Shown here piece by piece: positions 5,790-11,949 of a stretch of DNA of 11,949 nt (the first letter of the stretch is position 1; each line of letters opens with the position of its first letter). The position numbers and the translations under genes are program-made. The notes beneath the pieces are model-generated. The model saw only the letters and a program-made list of their open reading frames with translations, did not search any database and had not been told where the DNA came from. This DNA comes from UBA993 sp964436815 (GTDB lineage: Bacteria; Bacillota; Dethiobacteria; DTU022), in contig CAYTER010000057.1 in NCBI GenBank assembly GCA_964436815.1, positions 1 to 11,949 on the forward strand, read 5' to 3'.

Positions 5790-7637
5790 GTGCAGCTTGA
5801 AGATTTAAAGAACAAAGTAAAGCTATACGATTACCTCGAAAAAAACGGCTTAAAACTTGAAAAAGCCGGCCAAAACGCCTACCGCATTAACCCCTGCCCC
5901 ATCTGCGGGCATAAAGACCACTTCACGGTTTACCCCTCGACAAACAGCTACACTTCCTTTAGCGGATGCTGTAAAGGCGGAAGCATTATAGATTATCTCA
6001 TTGAAGTCGAAGGTATGAACCAGGCCCAGGCAATAGACAAGCTTCATAATATGGCAGGAATAAAAGACAGCGTCCATTACAAAAAAGAAGATGCTATACC
6101 CGCAGTTGTCCATGAAGTAAACGAAGTAGTTAAAACTACTGCCTCAGAGAAAAAAGAAATAGCCATGCTGGTGATGAAAGCTGCACAGAATAAAACAGAC
6201 TATTACTCAATAAGAGGCCTGACGGATAAAACAATTAATCAATATAGGCTCGGCTACCTGCCTGAGGGTCATAAATTCGGAAAATCTTTCAAGTATGTGC
6301 TGCCTGTAAGCGAACATTTTTTAGTGCTTCGCAGTGATAATGAAGAAGACCGCTATCGCAACATCGGGAATACCGAAATATTAAACATGCACTATCTCGA
6401 AGATGAAACACTTACTGAAAAGCAAATATTTATCACAGAAGGCTACTTTGATGCTTTAAGCCTTGAAGAAGCAGGCTATAAAGCGATAGGGCTTAACTCA
6501 ACCGCCATGGCCGATACTTTAATAAAAACCATGGACATGCAGCGGGAGAAGCTTAGAGGCAAGCAGTTTATATTGGCCCTGGATAACGACCAGGGTGGAA
6601 TCGACACCACAAATAAACTTAAGAAGGCATTAAGTGAACTCAGGCTGCAGTATGCAGAGCTCGTCATCGACGGCTATAAAGATATTAATCAATTCCTGAT
6701 TGAAGATAAAGAAGGCCTGCTCCGGACTATTGAAAATCTCCCCTTAAGGGGTACAATTCATGAATACCTGAGCGAAGGCTTCGAGCTCGATCAGTTAAAA
6801 CGCTTAAGCGAACCGGATATTAAAACAGGAATTGAAGGCCTTGACCACAACCTTGGCGGTGGCCTTTACCCTGGGTTATATGTACTTGGGGCAATCAGCA
6901 GCCTCGGTAAAACAGCGCTTGCCCTGCAGGTTGCCGACCGGATTGCCGGCCAGGGTCAATACGTGCTATTTTTCAGCCTTGAAATGGGGCGTTACGAAAT
7001 GACCTGCCGCAGCCTGGCCAGGGTTATATTCGAACAGGGTGGCGGCAAAGATCTAACAACAGGCAATATACTAAAGACAACTTATAAAGGCCAGGATATC
7101 TATAAACAGGACTTTTTCCAGCTGGCCATGCAGACATACAAAAAAGGGCCCGCAAAGCACCTGGCCATTGAAGAGGGCAATTTTGATTTAGACATTCACA
7201 AGCTGCGCCAGGTGGCGGAAGAGCATGCCGGCCGGACCGGCAAAAAACCGGTTGTAATAGTGGATTACCTGCAGGTGCTGAAACCTGTTGATTTAAGAAT
7301 CACGGAGAAACAGCACATTGATATGACCATCGTCGAACTGAAGCGCTTAAGCAGGGATCTCGATATGCCGGTTATAGCCGTATCATCGTTTAACAGGGCA
7401 AACTACAAGACAGATGTAACCTTCGAGGCCTTCAAAGAATCAGGGGCCATTGAATACACGGCTGATGTTGTCCTGGCCCTGCAGCTGCGCAAAAACGGCG
7501 ACGAAGACATTAACAAGCTGAAAAACCTGGAACCGCGGCCACTCGAGCTGGTGCTGCTCAAGAACCGCCGCGGCAAAGCCTATGATGTAATTAACCTTGA
7601 TTACTGGCCGAAGCAGAACTATTTTGTGGAAGTGTGA
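5790..7637 (+). CDS. plasmid primase-helicase (zinc finger, TOPRIM, DnaB-like ATPase)
   Basis: A 615-residue fusion that would both unwind and prime DNA at the fork, like phage T7 gp4. Domains in order: a CHC2-type zinc finger at about 30-75 (NPCPICGHKDHF with C36 and C39, partner cysteine at C60 or C61, then GGSIIDYL); a TOPRIM domain with the glutamate in ITEGYFDAL (E217) and DxD in LALDNDQGG (D265, D267); then a RecA/DnaB-type helicase domain with Walker A GAISSLGKT (K374), Walker B VVIVDYLQVL (D492) and a C-terminal KNRRGKAYD. The usual spaced CxxC zinc pair at the second half is replaced by adjacent cysteines. The start is GTG 5790 with AAGGGG 7 bases upstream. It lies directly downstream of the origin in the rep direction, so the plasmid probably supplies its own helicase and primase. 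Its end is only 11 bp from the end of the convergent GHKL gene. Confidence 0.88.
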   Translation: MQLEDLKNKVKLYDYLEKNGLKLEKAGQNAYRINPCPICGHKDHFTVYPSTNSYTSFSGCCKGGSIIDYLIEVEGMNQAQAIDKLHNMAGIKDSVHYKKEDAIPAVVHEVNEVVKTTASEKKEIAMLVMKAAQNKTDYYSIRGLTDKTINQYRLGYLPEGHKFGKSFKYVLPVSEHFLVLRSDNEEDRYRNIGNTEILNMHYLEDETLTEKQIFITEGYFDALSLEEAGYKAIGLNSTAMADTLIKTMDMQREKLRGKQFILALDNDQGGIDTTNKLKKALSELRLQYAELVIDGYKDINQFLIEDKEGLLRTIENLPLRGTIHEYLSEGFELDQLKRLSEPDIKTGIEGLDHNLGGGLYPGLYVLGAISSLGKTALALQVADRIAGQGQYVLFFSLEMGRYEMTCRSLARVIFEQGGGKDLTTGNILKTTYKGQDIYKQDFFQLAMQTYKKGPAKHLAIEEGNFDLDIHKLRQVAEEHAGRTGKKPVVIVDYLQVLKPVDLRITEKQHIDMTIVELKRLSRDLDMPVIAVSSFNRANYKTDVTFEAFKESGAIEYTADVVLALQLRKNGDEDINKLKNLEPRPLELVLLKNRRGKAYDVINLDYWPKQNYFVEV

Positions 7638-7648
7638 AAAATAATAAT

Positions 7649-8662
7649 TTATTCATTACTTTTTTTAACATGTTTTATCATTTTTTTAATCTGCGCATTC
7701 TCTTTAATTGTATGCAAACGAATATCAGGGTGTTCTTCTTGAAAAACCCTAAAAATTTCATCAATAAATGCTTGCCCCACAAGCTCAACTCCTGCAAAAT
7801 TCAAGACGATTTCTTCGAAAACATCAAAGCGTTTAAGCAGGCGTTTAGCTTGTGAACGAGACAGCAAATTTTCTTCACCATATGCAGCAAGTGAAACAGG
7901 AACAATCGTTTTTTTAAAACCGCCTTCTGCCGAAGAATATGCATCAAAAACTTTTTGCATCTTTCGCTTCGAGTCTAATGCAATTGACATCACAATTGCT
8001 GTACCCTCTACAAATTTATCTCTGTGTTCAAGCAGAAAATCATCATCATCTAAGTGAGCAAACGATAAATGACCTGATTGAATAACGAAAACATCAAACA
8101 TGCGTGAAGTAAAAAATATTCCTTCACCTGTATGGCGTTTTGGGTCAGTCGTTAGTTTTCCCTTTGACAGCTCTAGTATAGCATGTAAAGGATCATCCAA
8201 ATCACATTCTTTATAGATTTTATTAAAAACACCAATTCCGTTGTCCTTAACTATCATTTGCAGCTTTTTGATTGTGTAGCTAAGGGCGATAGTTAAAGAG
8301 GAACCGCTTGAGTGATCAATCACATTGTTAACCATCTCTGTAAAACCATATTGACATATATTACGTATATTGGAAGGCAGATCTTTAACTAGAGGCTTTA
8401 TATATTCTCTCCAGACCTTGTCCTCTTCGATATCTGTTATTTCTAGAACTTTTGAAAAATCGACAACTTGTTTTAAACGATACAATCTACTTCGAGTTGT
8501 TCCTTCAGTTTGCAGTATGCCTTCTTTAACTAGTTTCGCTACATGACGATGCGCTGCCTGTCTGCTGATACTGAAATTTTCAGCAATAAATGTAGTGATA
8601 TCAGAAGGGTGCATATCAATATTATCGAGGATCATATCTCTAATATTAGATGACTTATTCAT
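7649..8662 (-). CDS. wHTH - GHKL ATPase - STAS-like fusion regulator
   Basis: A 337-residue single-chain regulator. Residues ~8-65 form a winged helix (FSISRQAAHRHVAKLVKEGIL is the recognition unit). Residues ~100-215 form a GHKL (histidine-kinase-like) ATP-binding domain with N box FTEMVNNVIDHS (E109, N113), G1 box VKDNGIGV (D140) and G2 box HTGEGIFFTSRMF (G179, G181). Residues ~265-335 look like the STAS-like DUF4325 domain. There is no histidine phosphoacceptor or membrane segment, so it is closer to SpoIIAB/RsbW-type kinases than to a sensor kinase. It joins a DNA-binding head, a possible protein kinase and its possible STAS partner in one polypeptide. The start is ATG 8662 with a strong AGGAGGA 8 bases upstream. 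The gene is monocistronic and convergent with the helicase gene. Its target genes are unknown. Confidence 0.8.
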   Translation of the reverse strand: MNKSSNIRDMILDNIDMHPSDITTFIAENFSISRQAAHRHVAKLVKEGILQTEGTTRSRLYRLKQVVDFSKVLEITDIEEDKVWREYIKPLVKDLPSNIRNICQYGFTEMVNNVIDHSSGSSLTIALSYTIKKLQMIVKDNGIGVFNKIYKECDLDDPLHAILELSKGKLTTDPKRHTGEGIFFTSRMFDVFVIQSGHLSFAHLDDDDFLLEHRDKFVEGTAIVMSIALDSKRKMQKVFDAYSSAEGGFKKTIVPVSLAAYGEENLLSRSQAKRLLKRFDVFEEIVLNFAGVELVGQAFIDEIFRVFQEEHPDIRLHTIKENAQIKKMIKHVKKSNE

Positions 8663-8693
8663 TTTACGATTCCTCCTAATGTAAACTAAATAC

Positions 8694-8728
8694 TACTATA
8701 TAGTAAAACAAATAAATCGCAATGTCAA
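8694..8728 (-). promoter_or_regulatory. strong promoter with palindromic operator for the GHKL regulator
   Basis: On the minus strand a perfect TTGACA (8728-8723) is 17 bp from TACTAT (8705-8700), with the start predicted near 8693. The -10 box is half of a perfect 12-bp palindrome, TACTATATAGTA (8694-8705). A second copy of its half (ATAGTAAA on the plus strand) lies 43 bp further upstream, at 8743-8750. A repressor on the palindrome would occlude the -10, and the encoded winged-helix protein is the obvious candidate. Confidence 0.65.
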
Positions 8729-8855
8729 CATAAATATTTAACATAGTAAATATAAATTGCAAAAATACTTATAAATAGTCAACAGAGTTCAGTTGCCGCA
8801 TTAAAGTTAATAATACCTCCAAAAAGCAGGGTCCTCAGAACCACTGGTGCGCCTG

Positions 8856-8993
8856 ATGGAGTCAAAGGGCCTGCAATTTATTGAACAGTTAGGCGCCGGT
8901 TATTTCTTCACTAACAACGGCGAAACATTTTTTGTGATGGGCCGCATGCTCACCACCCGTTATATGGTATTTGAATTGGAATGCCCCCTCTAA
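8856..8993 (+). CDS. 45-codon orphan ORF, small protein or gene remnant
   Basis: From ATG 8856 to TAA 8991-8993 the frame encodes a peptide with coding-like composition (GLQFIEQLGAGYFFTNNG, then MVFELECPL at the end). The frame is open back to about 8812 with further start options at GTG 8847 and CTG 8853, but none has a convincing ribosome binding site. The stretch is more GC-rich than the DNA on either side, as expected for a coding remnant in AT-rich spacer. I do not recognise the family. It may be the surviving C-terminus of a deleted gene. Confidence 0.4.
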   Translation: MESKGLQFIEQLGAGYFFTNNGETFFVMGRMLTTRYMVFELECPL

Positions 8994-9061
8994 AACTCCA
9001 GAATTACTGCAGTTTAATATCTAAAATTAGGGGTTGATCTATTTTGCTGCCGCTGATAAAA

Positions 9062-9091
9062 TGGACGCAAAGTAATACATAGAGTTATAAT
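9062..9091 (+). promoter_or_regulatory. putative promoter of the par operon
   Basis: TGGACG (9062-9067, 4 of 6 to consensus) is 18 bp from a perfect TATAAT (9086-9091). The transcript would have a ~50-base leader before the HTH gene at 9149. AT-rich motifs in that leader (AATATCTATAATATACC) could hold an operator for the HTH or RHH protein. Confidence 0.5.
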
Positions 9092-9148
9092 GTAATAAAA
9101 AGCAATGGAAAATATCTATAATATACCATCTGAAAGGATGTAGTTGCC

Positions 9149-9340
9149 ATGAATGAACAGGCACTGACACCCGAAGAAGCGGCAAGGATACTAAAGGTAT
9201 CGCCGCAAACAGTTAGACGATGGCTCCGGGATGGCAGCATTAAGGGAACAAAGGTTGGCGGCGGCAAGCTCTGGCGCATCAGCCAGGCCACTATAGACCA
9301 CTATTTAGAGGCAAGCAATAACAATGAGCAGGGGGCATAA
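9149..9340 (+). CDS. small excisionase/MerR-type HTH protein heading the par operon
   Basis: A 63-residue single-domain winged-helix protein: ALTPEEAARILKVSPQTVRRWL is the helix-turn-helix, and GGGKLWRISQATIDHYL the wing and last helix. AAAGGA lies about 10 bases before the ATG. It is a clear paralogue of the protein at 3697 and has the same length. The recognition helix SPxTVRxWLR is nearly the same in both, so they may bind related sites. Only one base separates its stop codon from the parA start, so translation of the two is probably coupled. Type Ib ParA proteins lack their own DNA-binding domain, and a separate small HTH regulator ahead of parA could supply the operon repression that longer type Ia ParAs provide themselves. 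That role is inferred. Confidence 0.8.
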   Translation: MNEQALTPEEAARILKVSPQTVRRWLRDGSIKGTKVGGGKLWRISQATIDHYLEASNNNEQGA

Positions 9341-9341
9341 T

Positions 9342-10106
9342 ATGAAAATAATAGCTTTCTCCAACCAAAAAGGCGGCGTCGGCAAAACTACAACAGCAGT
9401 TAACCTGAGCGTGGCCATGGCCAAAAAAGGGAAAAAAATCCTGGCCATAGACCTTGACCCCCAGGCACATCTTACTGATGCCCTTGGTGTCGATCCCGAT
9501 GAATTGGAAATAACCATACACGATGCATTCAAAGACGCAAAAGCTGTAAATAAGGCAATAATTGAGATTGAAAGAGCCGGCGCAAAGCTATGGCTCCTGC
9601 CTTCCTCCCTTAATTTCAGCAGCGCTGATCTCGAATTCGCCGGCGTGCATGGCCGTGAATACCTGCTAAAAGATGCTATAGGTGAAATTAAGGCGAAGTT
9701 CGACTATATATTTATCGACTGCCCCCCCACTCTGGCCCTTTTAACGGTTAATGCCCTTACAGCAGCAACAGATATTTACATCCCCCTGCAGACCGAATAT
9801 CTTTCAATGCAGGGTATGTCGCAGATGATTAAAATTATAGCGGTTGTCAAGAAGCGCTTAAATGAGAATGTGGAAGTATCAGGTGTTATTGGTACCATGT
9901 ATGACGGTCGGAAGATACTGGACCGCAAAGTTCTCGAAAGGGTTCAGGAGCACTTCTCCGAGCTTTTATTTGACACCATAATACGCACGAATGTAAGTCT
10001 GGCGGAGGCACCCTCTTACCACCAGGATATATTCACATATAAACCCGACAGCACCGGTGCTGAAGACTACCTGGCCCTGGCAGATGAAATTATAAAAAGG
10101 AGCTGA
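9342..10106 (+). CDS. parA: ParA/Soj-family partition ATPase
   Basis: A 254-residue deviant Walker ATPase that drives plasmid segregation by forming ATP-dependent patterns on the nucleoid with its centromere-binding partner. It has the signature KGGVGKTTT (deviant K10, catalytic K15), the A' motif DLDPQAH (D37, D39) and Walker B FIDCPP (D126). The length and lack of an N-terminal HTH mark it as the short type Ib / Soj-like class. I prefer ATG 9342, with AGGGGG 6 bases upstream. An in-frame ATG at 9324 lies inside the preceding HTH gene and lacks such a site. The preceding gene ends one base earlier, and the RHH gene starts 5 bases after its stop with its ribosome binding site overlapping the end of parA. 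The compact HTH-ParA-RHH operon is consistent with a partition cassette. Confidence 0.92.
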   Translation: MKIIAFSNQKGGVGKTTTAVNLSVAMAKKGKKILAIDLDPQAHLTDALGVDPDELEITIHDAFKDAKAVNKAIIEIERAGAKLWLLPSSLNFSSADLEFAGVHGREYLLKDAIGEIKAKFDYIFIDCPPTLALLTVNALTAATDIYIPLQTEYLSMQGMSQMIKIIAVVKKRLNENVEVSGVIGTMYDGRKILDRKVLERVQEHFSELLFDTIIRTNVSLAEAPSYHQDIFTYKPDSTGAEDYLALADEIIKRS

Positions 10107-10111
10107 AAAAT

Positions 10112-10657
10112 ATGAAGAAGAAGGCTGATCGTCTGGGAAGCGATCCTTTTGAAAACATGCTCCCCCACCTTACCGATTCCCGCAAAAAAAAAGAAGCAGA
10201 CACAAGTAATGATGATGACAAAAGCACAAGCATAGATGCAAGCAAAAGTGCTGATAAAGATAAAACCATAAATGCAAGTAAAAGTACAAGCACAATTACA
10301 AGTAAAGATACAGGCGCAAGCAATGGTATAAATAAAAGCACTGCCAAAAGTGAAAGCGAAACTAAAAGCATAAGTGTAAGTACTGTTAATGGCGAAAGCA
10401 AAAATGCTGATAAAAGTGCTGTAGCTTATGCAAGTAATGGTATAACCGCTGATACTGACAATGGTGTCGGTACAGGTAAAAGCACAATTACCATTGCCAG
10501 GAAAAGCAAAGGCAGCACCCTTGTTAAAATGACTTATTATTTCCGACCGGACCAGCTGAAGGCGATAGACGAGCTGCATGAGAAATCGGGCAGAGATAAG
10601 TCGGAACTGGTCCGCATGGCGGTTGATTTATTAGTTGAGAATGCAAGGGTGGAATAA
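10112..10657 (+). CDS. ribbon-helix-helix ParG/ParB-like partition protein with a long low-complexity linker
   Basis: A 181-residue protein with a plasmid partner role inferred from its place right after parA (AAGGAG overlaps the parA stop, 9 bases before this ATG). The C-terminus is a ribbon-helix-helix dimer domain: strand VKMTYYFR (138-145), helix 146-159, helix 163-177 (KSELVRMAVDLLVEN). The N-terminal ~25 residues (MKKKADRLGSDPFENML) are basic then amphipathic and could touch ParA; in ParG-type proteins a flexible N-terminal arginine stimulates the ATPase. Between them, about residues 28-132 are low complexity, rich in Ser, Thr, Lys, Asn and Asp with recurring SKS/SKD steps. ParG-like partners are usually under ~110 residues, so the linker adds much of the length. 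The linker DNA has internal duplications (16-mers at 10316 and 10430 that differ at one base). Confidence 0.75.
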   Translation: MKKKADRLGSDPFENMLPHLTDSRKKKEADTSNDDDKSTSIDASKSADKDKTINASKSTSTITSKDTGASNGINKSTAKSESETKSISVSTVNGESKNADKSAVAYASNGITADTDNGVGTGKSTITIARKSKGSTLVKMTYYFRPDQLKAIDELHEKSGRDKSELVRMAVDLLVENARVE

Positions 10658-10669
10658 GGGAGCAGATTA

Positions 10670-11080
10670 ATGACATTCTTACAATACATTTTTACCGCAT
10701 TGTTCGGCTGGGCCTTGGGAGAAGGTAGCAGGTGGTTACGATACCACAGAGAAACTGCCATTGAGCTTAGACGAAGACCGTGGGAGAAGGCTGAAGCATT
10801 TAATATATATCCGAGAGCTTGGGATGATCTGTTCTCGAAAGGGAAACATTGCTGGCTGCGAATCACCTCAAACGAAAAAATTATCTTTGGAGGATATTTT
10901 GGTAATAATTCATTTGCATCAAGTTATCCCCACGATGATGATATTTATATAGAAGATGTTTGGAATATTTCTGCTGATGAAACGTATGAAAGTCATCAAA
11001 CACGAGGGTTGTTAATAGAGAGAAAGAAAATTTTGTACATGGAAATATTAGAGGTTGAAGAGGATGGTGAATTAGAGTGA
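10670..11080 (+). CDS. DUF6338-like membrane-associated protein, unknown function
   Basis: A 136-residue protein. The N-terminus has one short hydrophobic segment (about 3-20, FLQYIFTALFGWALGEG), then a basic region. The C-terminal part (AWDDLFSKGKHCWLRI, GGYFGNNSFASSYPHDDDIYIEDVW, GLLIERKKILYMEI) matches what I remember of the DUF6338 family, with its SFASSYP and D(I/L)Y(I/L)E(D/E)VW motifs. Remembered DUF6338 proteins are somewhat longer, so this one may be a short form. AAGGGAG lies 7 bases before the ATG, and the gene starts 12 bases after the RHH stop, so it is probably read through from the par promoter. The next small gene overlaps its stop by 4 bases. The function is unknown; the fold may read out a membrane or ligand state. 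Confidence 0.65.
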   Translation: MTFLQYIFTALFGWALGEGSRWLRYHRETAIELRRRPWEKAEAFNIYPRAWDDLFSKGKHCWLRITSNEKIIFGGYFGNNSFASSYPHDDDIYIEDVWNISADETYESHQTRGLLIERKKILYMEILEVEEDGELE

Positions 11081-11232
11081 GTGAGAAGAAACCACTAAAT
11101 GAAGGCTATCAGCCCAAGGAAAAAAGAGGCTACAAACCCACTGCTGAAATTAAGAAACCAGTAAAGTCGCCACCGCCACTATTCGGTGGGAATAACATAG
11201 AAAAAACGCCAAGCAATCCGCCTAAGAAATAG
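11077..11232 (+). CDS. 51-aa proline-rich protein with GYxP repeats, translationally coupled
   Basis: A small gene missed by size filters. GTG 11077 overlaps the stop of the preceding gene as GTGA (4 bp), which implies translational coupling; GAGGAT lies about 13 bases upstream. It encodes 51 residues with two GYxP motifs (GYQP at 10-13, GYKP at 18-21), a PPPLFGGNN segment (32-40) and an NPPKK end. It is highly charged and proline-rich, with no hydrophobic helix, so it is likely disordered. From memory, similar GYxP/PPKK mini-proteins sit beside DUF6338 genes elsewhere, which would make them a conserved pair; that needs a search. Codon phase, overlap and repeated motif make it a real gene rather than chance. 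It could be a lid, inhibitor or substrate of the upstream protein. Confidence 0.7.
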   Translation: MSEKKPLNEGYQPKEKRGYKPTAEIKKPVKSPPPLFGGNNIEKTPSNPPKK

Positions 11233-11284
11233 TTATGTGAAGCATGCTTAAAACACTATTTGACCAATGTGGGGGGAAAAAATA

Positions 11285-11856
11285 TTGAAGTCACTTGAAT
11301 GGCATAATCCAGCAACAATTACTTCAGCCTCCTTTAAATGTGCTTTTTGTGCAAATAAGGTAGCTTCAAACCTCGGTTATCGTGCATCTTCTAAAGTGAT
11401 AAGCAAAGCGCCAGAATATATATATGCCCACATTGTAACAATCCCAATTTTTTTAACGTCTCTAATAGTCAATATCCAGGGCCTATTATGGGCGAAGCGG
11501 TTGTGAACATTACAAATGATGATGTAAAGACACTTTACGATGAAGCACGAAGTGCAGCTAGCTGCAATGCGTTTACTGCAGCAATATTGTGTTGTAGAAA
11601 GCTGCTTATGAACATTGCTGTTTCAAAAGGGGCAGAAGAAGGCCTTAAATTCATTGAATATGTTGATTTCCTTGCAAACAAAGGATATATTCCACCAGAT
11701 GGTAAGGGGTGGGTAGATCAAATAAGAATAAAAGGTAACGAAGCAACGCATGAAATAAAAATTAAGAGTAAAGAAGAAACGGTGCAAATAATTAGATTTT
11801 GTGAAATGCTCTTAAGGTTCGTATATGAATTCCCAAGTTACATTGATAAGGAATAA
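11285..11856 (+). pseudogene. frameshifted DUF4145-like zinc-finger protein gene
   Basis: Two frames together make one protein. The first, from a TTG at 11285 (GGGGGG 8 bases upstream; the ATG at 11267 lacks a site), gives SLEWHNPATITSASF, then KCAFC and reaches APEYIY at 11425. The second continues from about 11425: YICPHCNNPNFFNVS, then PGPIMGEAV and the DUF4145-like body LYDEARSAASCNAFTAA, CRKLLMNIAV, GYIPPDGKGWVDQIR and GNEATHEI, ending at 11856. One missing AT unit in the (AT)5 run at 11416-11425 explains the break; a sixth unit would give EYIYICPHC in a single frame. The two CxxC pairs would form a zinc ribbon. DUF4145 proteins are often found near restriction or defence genes, but their function is unclear. 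It could be a pseudogene, a phase-variable allele or a case of programmed frameshifting. The C-terminal ORF from ATG 11488 lacks a good ribosome binding site. Confidence 0.75.
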
Positions 11857-11910
11857 AATAATTTCATTTGCTAATTAAAGCATATACTATTCTTTAAAAA
11901 GGTGGTTTTT

Positions 11911-11949
11911 ATGGCCAAGAAAAATAAGGATGGGCCCAAGCGCCCGATC
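11911..11949 (+). CDS. start of a gene cut by the window edge
   Basis: ATG 11911 with AAGGTGG 5 bases upstream begins MAKKNKDGPKRPI and runs off the right edge. Thirteen basic, proline-containing residues are too few to identify the product. It lies 54 bases after the DUF4145-like gene on the same strand. Confidence 0.6.
   Translation, partial: MAKKNKDGPKRPI

Larger units (their letters stand above)
8663..9148. other. 486-bp intergenic region between divergent GHKL and par operons
   Basis: The left end is the GHKL promoter and palindrome. The middle (8847-8993) is a short coding-like frame listed separately. The right end carries the par promoter. Partition systems with a ribbon-helix-helix partner commonly have their centromere upstream of parA, so parS would be expected here, but I see no clear array of direct repeats. 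The octamer ATAGTAAA occurs at 8700 and 8743. Confidence 0.5.

Noticed and set aside
10067..10579. Long minus-strand ORFs opposite the RHH gene
   Set aside because: They are antisense shadows of the low-complexity linker; the translated Cys/Thr/Ile/Phe strings mirror the repeats and there is no ribosome binding site.

Overview
This window looks like the maintenance backbone and accessory genes of a low-copy plasmid, or a plasmid-derived integrated element, from a low-to-moderate GC Firmicute. A Clostridia host (Peptococcaceae- or Syntrophomonadaceae-like) is my guess. The signs are strong AGGAGG-type ribosome binding sites, several GTG or TTG starts, AT-rich intergenic DNA, and a rep / iteron / primase-helicase / parA set with no chromosomal housekeeping genes.

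Layout. (1) Positions 1-2400: a small cysteine-rich protein, then an AbiE-type (type IV toxin-antitoxin) pair. AbiEi (+) and the AbiEii nucleotidyltransferase (-) are convergent and overlap at their 3' ends, instead of forming the usual co-directional operon. Two large palindromes with an identical core flank the abiEi promoter. (2) 2404-3513: a degraded mini-ORF, an unrecognised two-TM protein on the minus strand, and an AT-rich gap with another mini-ORF. (3) 3697-7637: the replication module. It holds a 63-aa HTH protein, a 472-aa replication initiator, an iteron origin (four repeats in exact 22-bp register plus two outlying copies, a 9-bp tandem repeat and a 12-bp perfect hairpin), and a fused zinc finger-TOPRIM-DnaB-like primase-helicase. 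(4) 7649-8728: a convergent regulator gene fusing wHTH, GHKL ATPase and a STAS-like C-terminus. It has a very good promoter whose -10 box lies in a perfect palindrome. (5) 9149-10657: the partition module, made of a second 63-aa HTH paralogue, ParA, and a ribbon-helix-helix protein with a roughly 100-residue low-complexity linker. (6) 10670-11949: accessory genes run on from the par operon. They are a DUF6338-like membrane protein, an overlapping 51-aa GYxP protein, a DUF4145-like gene broken by an apparent (AT)n slip, and the first 13 codons of another gene.

How the parts may work together. Rep would bind the iterons and open the neighbouring AT-rich DNA, and the primase-helicase would then load and prime. 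ParA and the RHH protein would segregate the element. The two paralogous HTH proteins each head one of these operons, which suggests parallel or cross-talking control of replication and partition. The AbiE pair could add post-segregational stability or phage defence. All family assignments come from motifs read by eye; no database search was run.
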